Shown here: one piece after another, positions 20,100 to 31,239 of the stretch
How positions within the stretch are numbered: position 1 is the stretch's first letter
Layout of the letters: every line of letters begins with the position of its first letter
From: Theropithecus gelada
Taxonomy: Eukaryota > Chordata > Mammalia > Primates > Cercopithecidae
Reading direction: 5' to 3'
NCBI RefSeq assembly: GCF_003255815.1
Contig: NC_037672.1
Span: forward strand, 105,361,726-105,425,725
DNA: 64,000 nt
The notes under the pieces: model-generated
The model's database searches: none
What the model saw: the letters and a program-made list of their open reading frames with translations, nothing else
What the model was told of the DNA's origin: nothing
Position numbers and translations under genes: made by a program

Positions 20100-20240
20100 G
20101 TAAGGAGCGCGCGGAGGGGCCAGGAGGAGGATGGGCTGGGGAGCGGCGAGTCCTCCGAAGCGCGGGAGGGGAAAGGTGGATTGCGAAGCGGGGACGTGGC
20201 TCTAATCCGGCCCCCACCCTCCCCGCCCAGGGCATCCTTC

Positions 20241-20426
20241 CTCGATTTTGTGGTCTGGAGGAGAGATATGTGCCTTAGTCTCCTTCCTCTGAGCAGTCAG
20301 CGCATTCATTTGCAACCCATTTCGGGTACCTTGTTCCTGGCGTTGAAAGGGCACAGGTTATAAACCACAGATTGTCCAGAACCACTCTAGAGGTCAGGGC
20401 TGAAGTTCAGGTGGTGGAGGAGGGAC
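20241..20426. other. CpG-island shore
   Basis: Moderate GC content just downstream of the first-exon donor. Nothing else recognised. Confidence 0.4.
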
Positions 20427-20497
20427 TGTGTGTGTGTGTGTGTGTGTGTGGGGGGGGGGGGTTGTTTTTCTTTCTTTCTTTTTTTTTTTTCTTTTTT
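20427..20497. repeat. (TG)n-G12 repeat followed by a pyrimidine tract
   Basis: About 12 TG units (20427-20450) run straight into 12 consecutive G (20450-20461), then a TTTC/T-rich tract to about 20497. This is simple-sequence DNA, probably length-polymorphic, about 330 bp inside the presumed first intron. Confidence 0.95.
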
Positions 20498-22134
20498 GAG
20501 AGGCACTTACTGATGATGTGTGAACAGTAACAGCCCAGCTCTTGGGCAGCCCACACCGAAACCCTTCAACGTGTGGCATTTCAGAGCTGCTCCCCTTAGG
20601 GAGGGGAAGACTTGGTTTCTCAGCGAAAATAAGGGGCAGTGAACCCCTGTCAACATCCAGTCAGCAGTATGGATAATCATTACTTACCCGCGGCTTGAAA
20701 CCAACTTAAAATGTTATGTCCTGCAGTCTTTTTTATTAATGTTGCCATTCCTCTATTTCAAGTCTTGCATGCTCTAAAATGACCTTAAAATCATTTTGAC
20801 GTGTGTGTTATGTTTGAAGAGATTCAACTGTTTAGTGTCACTGGATTCGGCGTGGATTTTGAATCTGTACCTAACTTTTCAAATCCTTGGTTTCATTTCC
20901 AGTCTTCTGTATTAACGGTGGGTGCTCAGGTACATTAAACATTCTGAACCAGTAAAATGGGATTATTTCTACTTCAGATAATAAGGTGGATTAAATAAGG
21001 ATTAATAATGAGGATAATAATGAGGATTAAAGCGCAAAAGACCTCTCATAATGTCTGGTACAAAACAGACCCCAACAAATTGTAGCTGTTTATATATAAA
21101 TAATAGTATGTTCCAGCTGGCTTAGCTAATAACCAATTAATTTCCACAGAATGTCCTTCTTATAAGCCTGGTGGGCCGAGGGTTAGCGTGTGAAATGCTG
21201 TGGCAAGTTCTTTAGATCGGGAAGTGATGTTTTCAGCAAGTTAAACATTTTAGTACGGGTACCTGAGAAGGTTATGGTTTTCATCCTGTGTCATGGGAAC
21301 TGCCATTTACTGTTTAAACAATGTCAGAGCAATGGCTGAAAGTGACAACCTGGAATTTACAGGAAGAATGTGTAGGAAGCAAACTTTACCTTTACCTTTT
21401 TTTCTCTAAAGAAGCAGTGCAAGCAGTGCAAAATGTCCTCTTTATGGCCCTTTCCTTGGTCTTCTGAAATACTTACTTCACAATAGTCTGGTTGAAGTGG
21501 TTTTTTTGTTTTGTTTTTTGTTTTTTGAGTTTTTTTTTAAACAAGTTAATGTTTAATTTGGTTCCTTTGGTTTCATTTTTAAGTAAAGCTGGTTGACTTG
21601 TGAATCTAGAGGGAAGCACTTGGACTCCTTGAGGTGGCTGCACCCTGTTCTGAATTTCTTCCCTCCCAGAATCTTGTAAAAGCCCTAGGAAATGTTTGGA
21701 AGAAACTTTAGCACTGTGCACGTGTTATTGAAGACATGCGCTCTTACCATAACTATAACAACTTATAGGGTAGAAGATCTGGGAGCTGTGTTATCATTGT
21801 ACCGTGTAGTGAGATCGTGGACATGGGAGTCCAGGAGACCTAAGGCTCTCTGAGCTGTGTTCCTTTGAGCAAGTTCACTTAAGCTCTTTGAGATTTTTGT
21901 GGGACTTTAAACAAAATACAGGGAAAAAATAGAAATAATCTTAGAACTATTAAAATAGACAATGGAATACCAGTGAGAACTTTCTTTTAAAGTGATACTT
22001 TGAGGTGAGATGTTTCTTTTTTGAAGGAATAATTACTGAGAGTTTTGGACAGTTTTAGACTAAACAATGACTTACTCACCTTTAGCGCATTGTCTCAATG
22101 GAGAAATTGAAGGCTTTGTCTTGAACTACTAGTA
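20498..22134. other. Mostly unique intronic DNA
   Basis: No transposon was recognised here. A small near-repeat occurs at 20998-21030 (AGGATTAATAATGAGGATAA and its shift). A T-rich stretch lies at 21497-21540. No convincing exon. Confidence 0.5.
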
Positions 22135-22330
22135 TCAGATATTTATTTGCTGAACCTTTAGTATGCAACAACTACATAACAGCCACCGTGCTAGGGGCTA
22201 GCAATGCTCACGAAGTTGATAGTTGCTACCCCAAGGCTTACAGTCCAGTAGAGACCTCAGGCTGTGATTATCAAGAGGGGGAAATAGGAGTCAAAAAAGG
22301 AGAGTGCTGGGGACTTGGGAAGAGACAAGA
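22135..22330 (-). mobile_element. L2 3' region remnant, antisense
   Basis: ATTTATTTGCTGAACCTTTA, GTGCTAGGGGCTAGCAATG and GGCTTACAGTCCAGTAGAGA follow the reversed L2 3' end order (target-size text, storage-size text, 'lead' text), with strong divergence. Confidence 0.55.
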
Positions 22331-22582
22331 AGTGATTAGGCTGTCATAGGCTGCCTCCCACTGATAATAGGAGATCTGGTGGCATTCTGAATGGTCTTGA
22401 ATAGGGGCTCATAAATTCTTTATGAGGCTGAATAATAAAAGTATGCCTTCTTGCTTTACCCAGTAAAATATTATGGACAAGTGATAGCTCTTCGGTTTAA
22501 ATAATTTTAAATATTCAAAGCAAGCTTGTTTAAATGAAATCTGAAGGGTCAGCTCAGCTCAACTAAGATATATTTGCTGTGT

Positions 22583-22881
22583 GACTGGGCGCAGTGGCTC
22601 ATGCCTGTAATTCCAGCACTTTGGGAGGCTGAGGCAGGCAGATCTCTTGACGTCAGAAGTTCAAGAGCAGCCTGGCCAATATGGTGAAACTCCGTCTCTA
22701 CTAAAAATACAAAGATTAGCCAGGCATGTTGGTGCTCGCCTGTAGTCCCAGATACTCGGGAGGCTGACGCAGGAGAATCGCTTGAACCCGGGAGGTGGAG
22801 GTTGCAGTGAGCTGAGATTCCATCACTGCACTACAGCCTGGGTGACAGAGCTAGACTGTGTCTCAAAACAAAACAAAAAAA
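22583..22881 (+). mobile_element. Alu: Alu (S-type), sense
   Basis: GACTGGGCGCAGTGGCTCAT through AGACTGTGTCTC with an AAAAC-containing tail. Related flanks (AAGATATATTTGCTGTG and AAGATTTACTTACTGTG) suggest an imperfect target duplication. Confidence 0.95.
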
Positions 22882-23074
22882 GATTTACTTACTGTGAACA
22901 AAACACTGGTAGATTTTTAAGAGGATTATCAGTGTATGAGTATTCCAATTTATTAGTTTTCCCCATATTATAAGTAATGTGTTACTTATGGAAATTTATA
23001 AGTATAAGCAAAACAAATCAGCCATAATCTCACCACCCAGAAACTCATTTAACATTTATATCTGCCCCCTCTTG

Positions 23075-23335
23075 ATTACGTCTCTACTGGGCTGTAAGCC
23101 TTGGGTAGCAACTATCTCCTTCGTTTTTGCCCCTATGCACAGATAACACAAACAGCTAACAAGTATTGATCTTACTATGGGTCAGGCAACGTGACAGTTG
23201 CTTTATATATCAAATCTCTTGTAATCCCCACTGCAATCCGGTGAGGTAGGTACTCTTATTACCTTCTCTTACTGAGGATAAAACTGTTTTAGGGAAATTA
23301 AGTAACTTTCCTGAAGTTGCACAGCTAAAATTTAT
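23075..23335 (-). mobile_element. L2/MIR-class remnants
   Basis: At 23075-23165 CTACTGGGCTGTAAGCCTTG resembles an L2 3' end in sense. At 23165-23335 TGGGTCAGGCAACGTGACAG, GGTGAGGTAGGTACTCTTAT and TTAAGTAACTTTCCTGAAGT match reversed MIR. The strand given is that of the MIR. Confidence 0.65.
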
Positions 23336-24682
23336 CTCCACAAAAATGGGTTCGTTCTCTGTGTTCCAACTTAGATTTTCTCTCCTCATCCAAACATGGA
23401 CAACTGTGTGTCACTAACATACTCTAACACAGCCTCATTTTTAGTTTTCTGTTACGTGGCTGTGTCTCAAGCAATCCCCAATTGCTGAACACTTAGTTTG
23501 TTTCTAGTGTTCACTATTTTAAGCAGCTCTGCTTTAAATCTTTATGGCGATATCTGTCTACACGTTCATGATTATTTCAGTTATTTTGCATTTTTAAAAG
23601 TGAAACATAATGTTTAATTTAGCTGCCCTTTTTTCTAAACTGTGTTCAGAATTAGAGAACTGTTCCCTGTCTCTTTAATTTAAAATTCCAGAGTCCTAAT
23701 TTCTGAGTTCCTTTAGCGTGTCTCATAAGACTTCAGCAATAGGATCAACTTTCTCTGTGGAGCTGCACAGTGGATCAGTAGCTCATTATGCAAGGAATTT
23801 ATCTGTTGAAAAGGGAACATACAAACTTTCTTAAAGTATTGTTTGCGTTTGTTATTTTTTATTAGCCATGAAGCTAAATGTCTTTTGTGGGGAAGTATAG
23901 CAGAAGGGAGGGCTGCTAATTTGGCCGAGGAGCTCTCTGAAGGACATTCTACTTCTACAGTTTGATGAAGCATTAGAACCCAGTGAGATAGATGAATGAC
24001 TTTCAAGTGTTGCATTTAGCAGCCTTATCACTAGCTTTAGAATAAGTTCCATCCATTTAAATAGGTCACCTATTTTTTAAAACGTTACACATTTGTTGTT
24101 TGACATTTGGGGGCTGATTTAATCAAAGTGCGAGAAATTTCCGTTAGTTTATTTTCATTATAAATATAAAGCATTTCTTGAAACATTCTGAAGCTTTACA
24201 ATAATATCACACCTTTGCTACTCTGAGTCAAAATTTTAGTTTTTCCTTCGGTTTTCTATTTTGATTTCCAGTGTTAATTTATCTTTAAGTTTTTGATAAA
24301 GGATGTTAGAATATGAGTAGTGTTCATTTCAGCCACTTCATATGGATACCCAGATCGGTTCACTTTATTAATTTCTAACAATGACTTGTAATTCAAAGCA
24401 AAGTTTAAAGAAACAGCTAATAGAATTAAAGTCAAATCAGATGAGTTATTTTATAATTGGTTTTCCCTCTATTGACAAACTCCTATACAATTTGAAATTC
24501 AGCCTTATAATTTTGTGTTTATATTTATTTAAATTGATATCTCGCTTAAAACTTTCAAACTAAACTTGTGCACATTTTTTTAAAGAAGCAACTTTAACTG
24601 AATTGTTACTTTTATATGTACAGTCTTTTCTTTCACTATACCCCTATTTACTATTTATATTATTATTCTTTTACTTTTTAAA
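23336..24682. other. AT-rich DNA, no recognised gene
   Basis: Worn text around 23440-23600 (TTGCTGAACACTTAGTTTGT, TTAAGCAGCTCTGCTTTAAA) hints at a decayed L1 tail. Otherwise featureless. Confidence 0.4.
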
Positions 24683-24801
24683 ATTGAGACAGAGTGTTGC
24701 TATGCTGCCCAGGTTGGTCTTGAATGCCTGGACTCAAGCTATCCTCCCACCTCAGCCTTCCAAAGTGCTTGAATAACAGGCATGAGCCACCCTGCTCAGC
24801 C
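24683..24801 (-). mobile_element. Alu monomer fragment (FRAM or right-arm type), antisense
   Basis: Only one arm is present: GAGACAGAGTGTTGCTATGC, GGTTGGTCTTGAATGCCTGG, and GAGCCACCCTGCTCAGCC. There is no second arm, so it is either a fossil monomer or a truncated Alu. Confidence 0.8.
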
Positions 24802-24814
24802 ACGCAATTCCTTT

Positions 24815-25678
24815 ATTTTTCCTTCCAGCTTTTATTTTGGGTGTGCAGGTTTGTTACATGGGTAAATTGTGTATCACAGGGGTTTGATGTACATATTATT
24901 TTGTCACTCAGATAGTATAGTAACTGATACGTAGTTTTTCAGTCTTCACCCTCCTCCCACCCTCTACCCTGAAGTAGGCCCCCGTGTCTGTTGTTCGCTT
25001 CTTAGGGTCCATGTGTACTCAGTGTTTAGCTCCCGCTTATTTGTGAGAACATTCAGTACTTGGTTTTCCATTCCTGCATTAATTCACTTAGGATAATGGC
25101 CTCCAGCTATGTGCATGTTGCCGCACAGGACACGATTTCATTCATTTTTATGACTGCATAGTATTCCATGGTATATATGTACCACATTTTCATTACCCAG
25201 TCCACTGTTGATGGGCATCTAGGTTGATTCCATGTGTTTGCTATTGTGAATAGTGCTGTAATGAACATACATATGCATATATCTTTATGGTAGAATGATT
25301 TTTATTCTTTTGGGTTTATATCTAGTAATGACATTGCTGGGTCAAATGGTAGTTCTGTTTTCAGTTCTTTGAGAAATCTCTAAACTGCTTTCCACAGTGA
25401 TTAGCTGAGCTAATTTACATTCCCACTAGCAGTATATAAGTGTTCCCTTTTCTCTGCAACCTTGCCAGCATGTTTTTTGACTTTTTAATAATAGCCATTC
25501 TGACTAGTATGAGATGGTATCTATTGTGGTTTTGGTTTGCATTTCTCTAGTAATTAATGATGTTGAGCATTTTTTCATATGCTTGTTGGCTGTGTGTATG
25601 TTGTCTTTTTTTTTTTTTTTTTTTTTTTTTTGCTTGTATATTTAAGTTCCTCATAGATTCTAGGTATTAGACCTTAGA
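24815..25678 (-). mobile_element. L1: L1 3' end, antisense, primate-age
   Basis: CAGGTTTGTTACATGGGTAA, CCTGCATTAATTCACTTAGG, GCATAGTATTCCATGGTATA, AATAGTGCTGTAATGAACAT and GCATTTCTCTAGTAATTAAT follow the reversed L1 3' UTR and ORF2 end. A T-run interrupts at 25604-25631, and the match ends near CCTTAGATAG. Confidence 0.92.
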
Positions 25679-26249
25679 TAGCATCCTGTTTCCAAACAGA
25701 GGTGGAGATCGTTCAGGAAGACTTGCAGCATTAGTTGAATGTGAAGTTCAGTCTTTGAAACAGAGAGAGGTCAATTGTGTGGATTCTCCAAGCTTCCCCA
25801 AACACAGAACATGGATTTAGTGTTTATAGATAGTGGTGGTTAAATAGTGATACCGTAAATACTAGTGAAGATTAAATGAACTGCTATCTTCATCTTCAGA
25901 CAGCTCTGCAAAATGGAAGTTCTATCCACTCTGGAGGTATGGAAACAATTAGGAAAGTGTTTAAAGGTGAAACAAGGCAAAAGTAACCTTAAAGTAGCCA
26001 AGGGTACAGAGCCGGTGGGAAGTGGAGCAGGGATTTGAGGGCAGGCCCAAGTGATTCTAATGCCATACACTTCCCAGTACCCTACATAGCTTTCTGTCTT
26101 CTCTCCGCTAGCTTCAGCGATATGTTGGGTTTTGAGAGACATAGTTTGATATAGGACTGTATGCGTATGTGCTTCTGGAACATTCCTCTGGTCTGTGCTG
26201 CCTTAAGATCATGAAATTATGCCAGAGGTGAACCCTGACAGGCTTAGGC
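25679..26249. other. Unannotated intronic DNA
   Basis: No repeat or exon recognised. A 100-residue minus frame at 25840-26142 has no family resemblance. Confidence 0.4.
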
Positions 26250-26460
26250 GGGCTTGGACTTGAGTCACAGCACTGCTGCTCACCACTAGATGCCCCGGAG
26301 CAGCTTCCACAGGTGAACCTCTATTTCCTGGCTGCATAACGGGAGTAAAATAATATTTACCCCATAAAGTGACTGTACGAATTACATGGCTCCCTGTGTG
26401 TAAAATATTGAGAGTAATGCCTGCTTCACAGTAAATATTCAAGGGCTCAGCAATCGTTAT
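26250..26460 (+). mobile_element. MIR remnant, sense
   Basis: GACTTGAGTCACAGCACTGC, CCTCTATTTCCTGGCTGCAT, ACGGGAGTAAAATAATATTT and CAGTAAATATTCAAGGGCTC keep the MIR order, with substitutions. Confidence 0.65.
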
Positions 26461-27244
26461 TTTCTGCATATAAGCCGCACTTCGAACTTTTAAAACTGAG
26501 TTCAGTCTTATTGTGTCAAATGGAACCATTCTTTCTCGTTAAGGTAGCATGTTTCTTTTGGAATGGTATATCCACATTCATGTGTTACATCTTGGCTGTG
26601 CTAATAGGAGCTGGAACCTGTCCCGTATTTTTCCCTGCCCCCTTTCCTTTGGGGTTAAAATAAAATGATTGAAGTTGGTTGTACACTGCCATTGAAATCA
26701 AGAACTTTCATAAGAAGTGTATAACATCAGCTGTGAATGCTGAAAAGCTTTTGAAGCCACAGTCACAATATGCCTGCCCTCTTAGCAGATGCTGGTAGCG
26801 GTAGTCTAGCACAACTGGTACTGTCCCTCACAGAGCTTAGGCTTCTGGGGAGTATTGTACCATGAACACCACTGTCCCAGAAAGTGCCTGGGCCACTAAG
26901 AATCACAAACCCTACTGTCCTCGCCAATGCTGTGCGTCTTTCTTTAGGAGGCCCTGAGACAGTTTATTTAACACAGCTGCTACTGTCTTCTGACATTTGC
27001 ATTTGTTCAGTGAGTTGTTGAACCACCCAGTTATTACTACCCCAGTAATTGCTACCAAACTTTAATAGCAACAAAGTGTATTGTTTTGGTTAGTGTAATA
27101 TACCACTTATTCTGCATGAATGTCATTGAATATATTTACATATATATAAAATATATGCCATATGCTAAATTAGCTAGGGCTGAGAAGTTTGCTCCCTTGA
27201 AATATAGTTTGATTGGCAAGTTATAAGCAGCAAGCAGGAGCATT
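26461..27244. other. Unannotated intronic DNA
   Basis: No recognised repeat. A TA-rich patch lies near 27130-27155. Confidence 0.4.
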
Positions 27245-27475
27245 TAAAAGTTTATTTAACAAATACTTATTTTCACTATGTGTCAGGGTTTGTTCTAAGT
27301 ACTTAAAACTGTTACTCATTTACTCTTGAAATTCGCTTTAAGGATCCCTACTTGAGACACAGAGAGGTTAAGTCACTTACTTAAGGCCACACAGGTGGTA
27401 AATAGTTGAATTAGATTTTGAAAGCAGGCAGCCTTACTGCAGAGTCTAATCACTGCACTGTTGCTTGTGGAATCT
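27245..27475 (-). mobile_element. MIR remnant, antisense
   Basis: CACTATGTGTCAGGGTTTGT, GACACAGAGAGGTTAAGTCA, AAGGCCACACAGGTGGTAAA and AGTCTAATCACTGCACTGTT are clearly reversed MIR. Confidence 0.8.
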
Positions 27476-27639
27476 AGCATGTTTCCCACAGTTTGGGCCC
27501 TATTTGTGTCCTTGTATATTGCAATTTTGCCAAAGAAAAAATTGCACCTGTTCAAACATATGATCAACTCCGTGATTTACCGTGTGGAGGATTACAATTA
27601 GATTATGTATTTCAATATTGCTATTGAAAGACATTGATA

Positions 27640-27932
27640 GACTGGGCACTGTGGCTCACACCTATAGTCCCAGCACTTTGGGAGGCCAAGGTGGGTGGAT
27701 GGCTTGAGTCCAGGAGTTTGAGACTAGCCCAGGCAACATGATGCAACACCTCCTCTACAAAAAACACAAAAGTTAGCCGGGCCTGGTGGTGCATACCTGA
27801 AGTCCCAGCTGTTTGGGAGGCAGAGGTGGTAGGATTGCTTTATCCCGGGAGGCTGAGACTGCAGTGAGCTGAGATTGCGCCACTGCACTCCAACCTGGGC
27901 GACAGAGCGAGATCCTTTCTCAAAAAAAGAAA
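27640..27932 (+). mobile_element. Alu: Alu (J-type), sense, with target duplication
   Basis: GACTGGGCACTGTGGCTCAC through AGCGAGATCCTTTCTC and an A-rich tail. AAAGAC(A/G)TTGATA occurs at 27627-27639 and 27933-27945. Confidence 0.94.
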
Positions 27933-28227
27933 AAAGACGTTGATACTAATTTTCACTATGGTGTTATCAAGCATTTCTCTGTAAAAGCTGAGTGCATGGT
28001 CGACCCTGGTGATGGTCTGGGAAGGAAGCATGCATTCTCCCATTCCCCACTCAGCACACTCAGCTAAGCAAGACGAGCAGCAATCTCAGGTCTCTTGTCC
28101 TAACAGCATTAGTTTTATTTTTTTAGCTTTAGGGTTTTCATTTGTTGTAAATTAAAATAGTTAAAAATCTTTATTGGAGGAGAGTAGCTTGTACACTTGA
28201 GGTTTCTTTGTTTTCTAATTACTGTTG

Positions 28228-29042
28228 GAGATGGTAGTAAGCAAAATAATGGCTCTCCAAAGATGTTCACATCTTAATTCCCAGAACCTATGAATCTGTT
28301 ATGGTATATAGCTTGAACATTCCTAATCCGAAAATCCAAAATGCTCCAAGATCTGAAACTTTTTGAGTGCCAGTGTGACACCGTAAATGAAAAATTGTAC
28401 ACCTAATGTCACATGATTGGTCATAGTTAAAACAGTCAAAACTTGGTTTCATGCACAAAATTATTTAAAACATACAAAATTACCTTCAATCTGTGTGTAT
28501 AAGATGTATATGAAAAATAATGAGAATACTCCAAAATTTAAAAAATCCAAAACACTTCTGGTCCCAAGCATTTCGGGTAAGGGATTCTCACTCATCCTGC
28601 ATGGAAGGGGGAATTCGGGTTGCAGATGGAGTTAAGGGTGCTGACCAGCTGATATTGATATTAACATTATCCTAGATCATCTGGATGAACCCAGTGTGAT
28701 CACAGGGATCTTCTGAGTGGAAAAGGGAAGCAGAAGAGTCACAGCAGGAAAGTTGACATTATTGGAAAAACTCAAACATCCATTGCTGGCTTTGAAAATG
28801 GAAGGAGGCCACAAGCCAAGGAATGCACACAGTCTCCAGAAGCTGGAGGAGGCAAGGAAATGAGCTCTCCCATGGAGCCTCCAGAAAGGAGTACAGTCCT
28901 TCTGACACTGTGATGTTTAGCTCAGAGGGATCCATTTGGGACTTCTGACCTCCAGAACTGTAGGAGAAAAAAAATCTGTGTTCTTTTAAGCCACTGACTT
29001 TGTGGTAACTTGATAGAGCAGCAGTAGAAACAAAGACAGAGC
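28228..29042 (+). mobile_element. MaLR-like LTR, interrupted by a Tigger-like MITE
   Basis: Left part: ATAATGGCTCTCCAAAGATG, TAATTCCCAGAACCTATGAA. After the MITE: GTTGCAGATGGAGTTAAGG, GGAGGCCACAAGCCAAGGAA, CTTCTGACCTCCAGAACTGT, TTTTAAGCCACTGACTTTGT. The two parts join into one continuous LTR-like consensus if 28309-28600 is removed. Subfamily uncertain. Confidence 0.65.
28309..28600 (+). mobile_element. Tigger-like (Tc1/mariner) MITE nested in the LTR
   Basis: Terminal inverted repeats are visible: GAACATTCCTAATCCGAAAA on the left, and on the right the reverse complement GAGAATCCCTTACCCGAAAT. The body has CAAAATGCTCCAAGATCTGA and AACACTTCTGGTCCCAAGCA. A TA precedes the left end, and the right TA appears mutated. 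It carries no transposase. Confidence 0.65.
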
Positions 29043-29134
29043 AATCTGTGTTTTGATTTGTTCCTTATGCCAGTCCTAGGAGAGGGCTGCCTGATCTCAT
29101 GATTTATTACAGACACATTAAGAATAGCAAGGTT

Positions 29135-29433
29135 GGCCGGGCGCAGTGGCTCACGCCTGTAATCCCAGCACTTTGGGAGGCCGAGGCGGGTGGATCACGA
29201 GGTCAGGAGATCGAGACCATCCTGGCTAACACGATGAAACCCCGTCTCTACTAGAAATACAAAAAATTAGCCGGGCGTGGTGGTGGGCGCCTGTAGTCCC
29301 AGCTACTCGGGAGGCTGAGGCAGGAGAATGGCGTGAACCCGGGAGGTGGAGCTTGCAGTGAGCCGAGATCGTGCCACCGCACTCCAGCCTGGGAGACAAA
29401 GTGAGACTCCTTCTCAGAAAAAAAAAAAAAAAA
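29135..29433 (+). mobile_element. AluY: AluY, sense, full length with 15-bp target duplication
   Basis: GGCCGGGCGCAGTGGCTCAC to a poly-A tail with little divergence. It carries the AluY states GCGTGAACCC and GAGCTTGCAGTGAGCCGAGA. AAGAATAGCAAGGTT is duplicated at 29120-29134 and 29434-29448. It is one of the youngest Alus here. Confidence 0.97.
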
Positions 29434-29448
29434 AAGAATAGCAAGGTT

Positions 29449-29970
29449 TACATTTTGAGGGCTGTTTTATTTTATATGTAAAATTAACCACTTTGTGGGA
29501 GGGAGAGTTAATTTTTGATAATTCTATGTATTTCTATACCTAGCAATTATTTAAAATGACAGTACCAAGGTTTCCAGGAAAAAAGTGTCTTAGTGATTCT
29601 GGAGCAGGTAGAGCCACTTGAGCCTTTTTTGTCAGAGTTGCCTAACAGGAATGTGTCTCTGCATCCCGTGTAGTTGTGTCATGCCTTTGCATTTGTTTAG
29701 GGTGAAATGATAGTCCCAGCATGGTGATACTGGGATGGTGGAGATTATCGCTTAATTTTTACTCCAGGTTCCTTTTAATTTTTAAAGATCTTGTATTATC
29801 TCTGTTTGACTAGCAATGTTATTATGAAGTCCCAGAGAACAACAGCTGTAAACAAAAGGTGGCGTCATTCATTGGGTCATCTATTGTAAGTATGTAGAGG
29901 GCTATAGACTCTCAGAGTAGACAGTATCTCAGAATCATAGTGTCAACTTCTGAAAGTAAAAAGAACAAGA
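29449..29970. other. Unannotated intronic DNA
   Basis: No repeat or exon recognised between the AluY and the next Alu. Confidence 0.4.
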
Positions 29971-30330
29971 GGCTGGGCCCAGTTGCTCATGCCTGTAATC
30001 CCAGTGCTTTGGAAGGCCAAGGTGAGAGGATCACTTAAGGCCAGAAGTTTGAGACCAGTTTGGGCAAAATAGCCAGGCCTCCATCCCTATTCCGCCCCAC
30101 CCCTGCCTCCCGCCTCCCCACCGCCCCGCCAACCCCCCTGCCTCCCCCCCACCCCGCCTCCCCCTCCTCCAAAATTAGCGAGGTGTGGCATGGACCTGTA
30201 GTCCCAGCTACTCAGGAAACCGAGGCAGGTGAATCTCTTGAGCCCAGGATTTAGAGTCTGCAGTGAGCTATGATCATGCCACGGCACTCCAGCCTGGGCA
30301 ACAGTTAGACCCCATCTCTAAAAATAAAAT
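29971..30330 (+). mobile_element. Alu: Alu (J-type), sense, with cytosine-rich expansion
   Basis: Left arm GGCTGGGCCCAGTTGCTCAT to GTTTGGGCAAAATAGCCAGG. Right arm from AAAATTAGCGAGGTGTGGCA to CCCCATCTCTAAAAATAAAA. Between them, where an Alu normally has about 25 bases of CCCCATCTCTACAAAAAA type, lies a C-rich block of about 90 bp. Confidence 0.9.
30079..30170. repeat. C-rich low-complexity tract inside an Alu
   Basis: About 92 bp of C with T, G and A spacers and many runs of four or more C. The minus strand, rich in G-runs, could fold as a G-quadruplex. Confidence 0.9.
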
Positions 30331-31239
30331 GAGTAAGAATTATAACAATAGATGGGGTTATTTTTTTAAGGAACCCTGTGATAACAATCCTATATTCAGT
30401 TAAAGGTCTTCTCTTTGTACAATGTAGCAATAGCACTAGTGTAAGAAAATCTTGGGAATTTTCTTGTGTCTTAAAAAATGGAATCAGAAATAGTGTAGAA
30501 TTTTGGTAATTTTTATGAAATACAGGTGGAAAATTAGCTGGATGGTGTTAATATACATAGCAGTTTCTAGGGGGAAGAGATTGTCTTATGTAGAAGTATA
30601 AAAAAATTGGAAACTCTAAAACCATAGAGATAGAATATTTTAGTATTTGTAATTCTTTTAAATACATTCTTTTTAGATTTGGAGTCACTTTGCGACTTTA
30701 AGAGGAAAATATCTGTACATATAAGATGGATTGAATTCCTCTTATAAATGTGCATGTTTGAATAAAAACTTGATGTGGGAGGATAGAAAGTTTTGGTCTG
30801 TATTCTAAAATGCTTTTAGAGATTTTTCTAGGCCCTTGCTTCTCTAATTTAGAAACTTCTTGAGCCCTGGCTCTGTGGGTGTAGTATCCCATCAGACTCT
30901 GACTCATTTGCTTACATTTTGTCCTTGTCAAGCACAATTCTTGGTTAATAGTTTGCTTTGTCCTGCCAGTATCTCCATGACAGAATGGGGATGTCTTGGC
31001 TATATAAGTAGCCAAGTAAGAAACCTTCGCTAGTACCAGAAGGGTATCTTTTCCATCTCCCAGCAATTGTTGATAAGTTTAAAGACTGATGTTCTCTGTT
31101 GCATCTTTTGTTAATATGAACTAGAGCTTATTTCTCTTTGATGAACTAGTTTCTGAGCTTAGAAAGAGCAGACTCTGGACCAATGTGCCCAGCATCCCTA
31201 AAGAGTTAACCATCTCCCAAGAACCTAGTACTGTCAATG
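30331..31239. other. Unannotated intronic DNA
   Basis: AT-rich. A minus frame of 122 codons at 30698-31066 has no recognisable domain and is probably chance. Confidence 0.45.

Larger units (their letters stand above)
19180..20240 (+). promoter_or_regulatory. CpG-island promoter, TATA-less, plus-strand direction inferred
   Basis: The only GC-rich, CpG-dense block in the window, densest at 19670-20110, with runs such as GGCCGCGCGCGGCAGGCGGG. GC boxes (Sp1-type) occur at 19643-19653 (GTGGGCGGGCG) and 19783-19793 (TGGGGCGGGGA). An AP-1 consensus TGAGTCA lies at 19621-19627 and a CRE-like TGATGTCA at 19672-19679. No TATA box was seen. Direction is inferred from two strong plus-strand 5' splice sites and a lack of comparable minus-strand ones inside the island. 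Start sites are probably dispersed, as is usual for such promoters. Confidence 0.85.

Noticed and set aside
19699..20103. 134-codon alanine-rich plus frame
   Set aside because: Starts at GTG. No ATG exists in this interval on this strand, and the composition is what CpG-island DNA produces in any frame.
19753..20235. Minus-strand Ala/Arg-rich frame with an internal ATG at 20027
   Set aside because: Considered as a divergent gene start. No minus-strand donor within the island and no recognisable protein. Kept only as an alternative in the exon B entry.
20394..20579. 61-codon minus frame with His-Thr repeats
   Set aside because: Translation of the TG/G simple repeat.
30060..30254. Proline-rich 64-codon frame
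   Set aside because: Translation of the C-rich tract inside an Alu.
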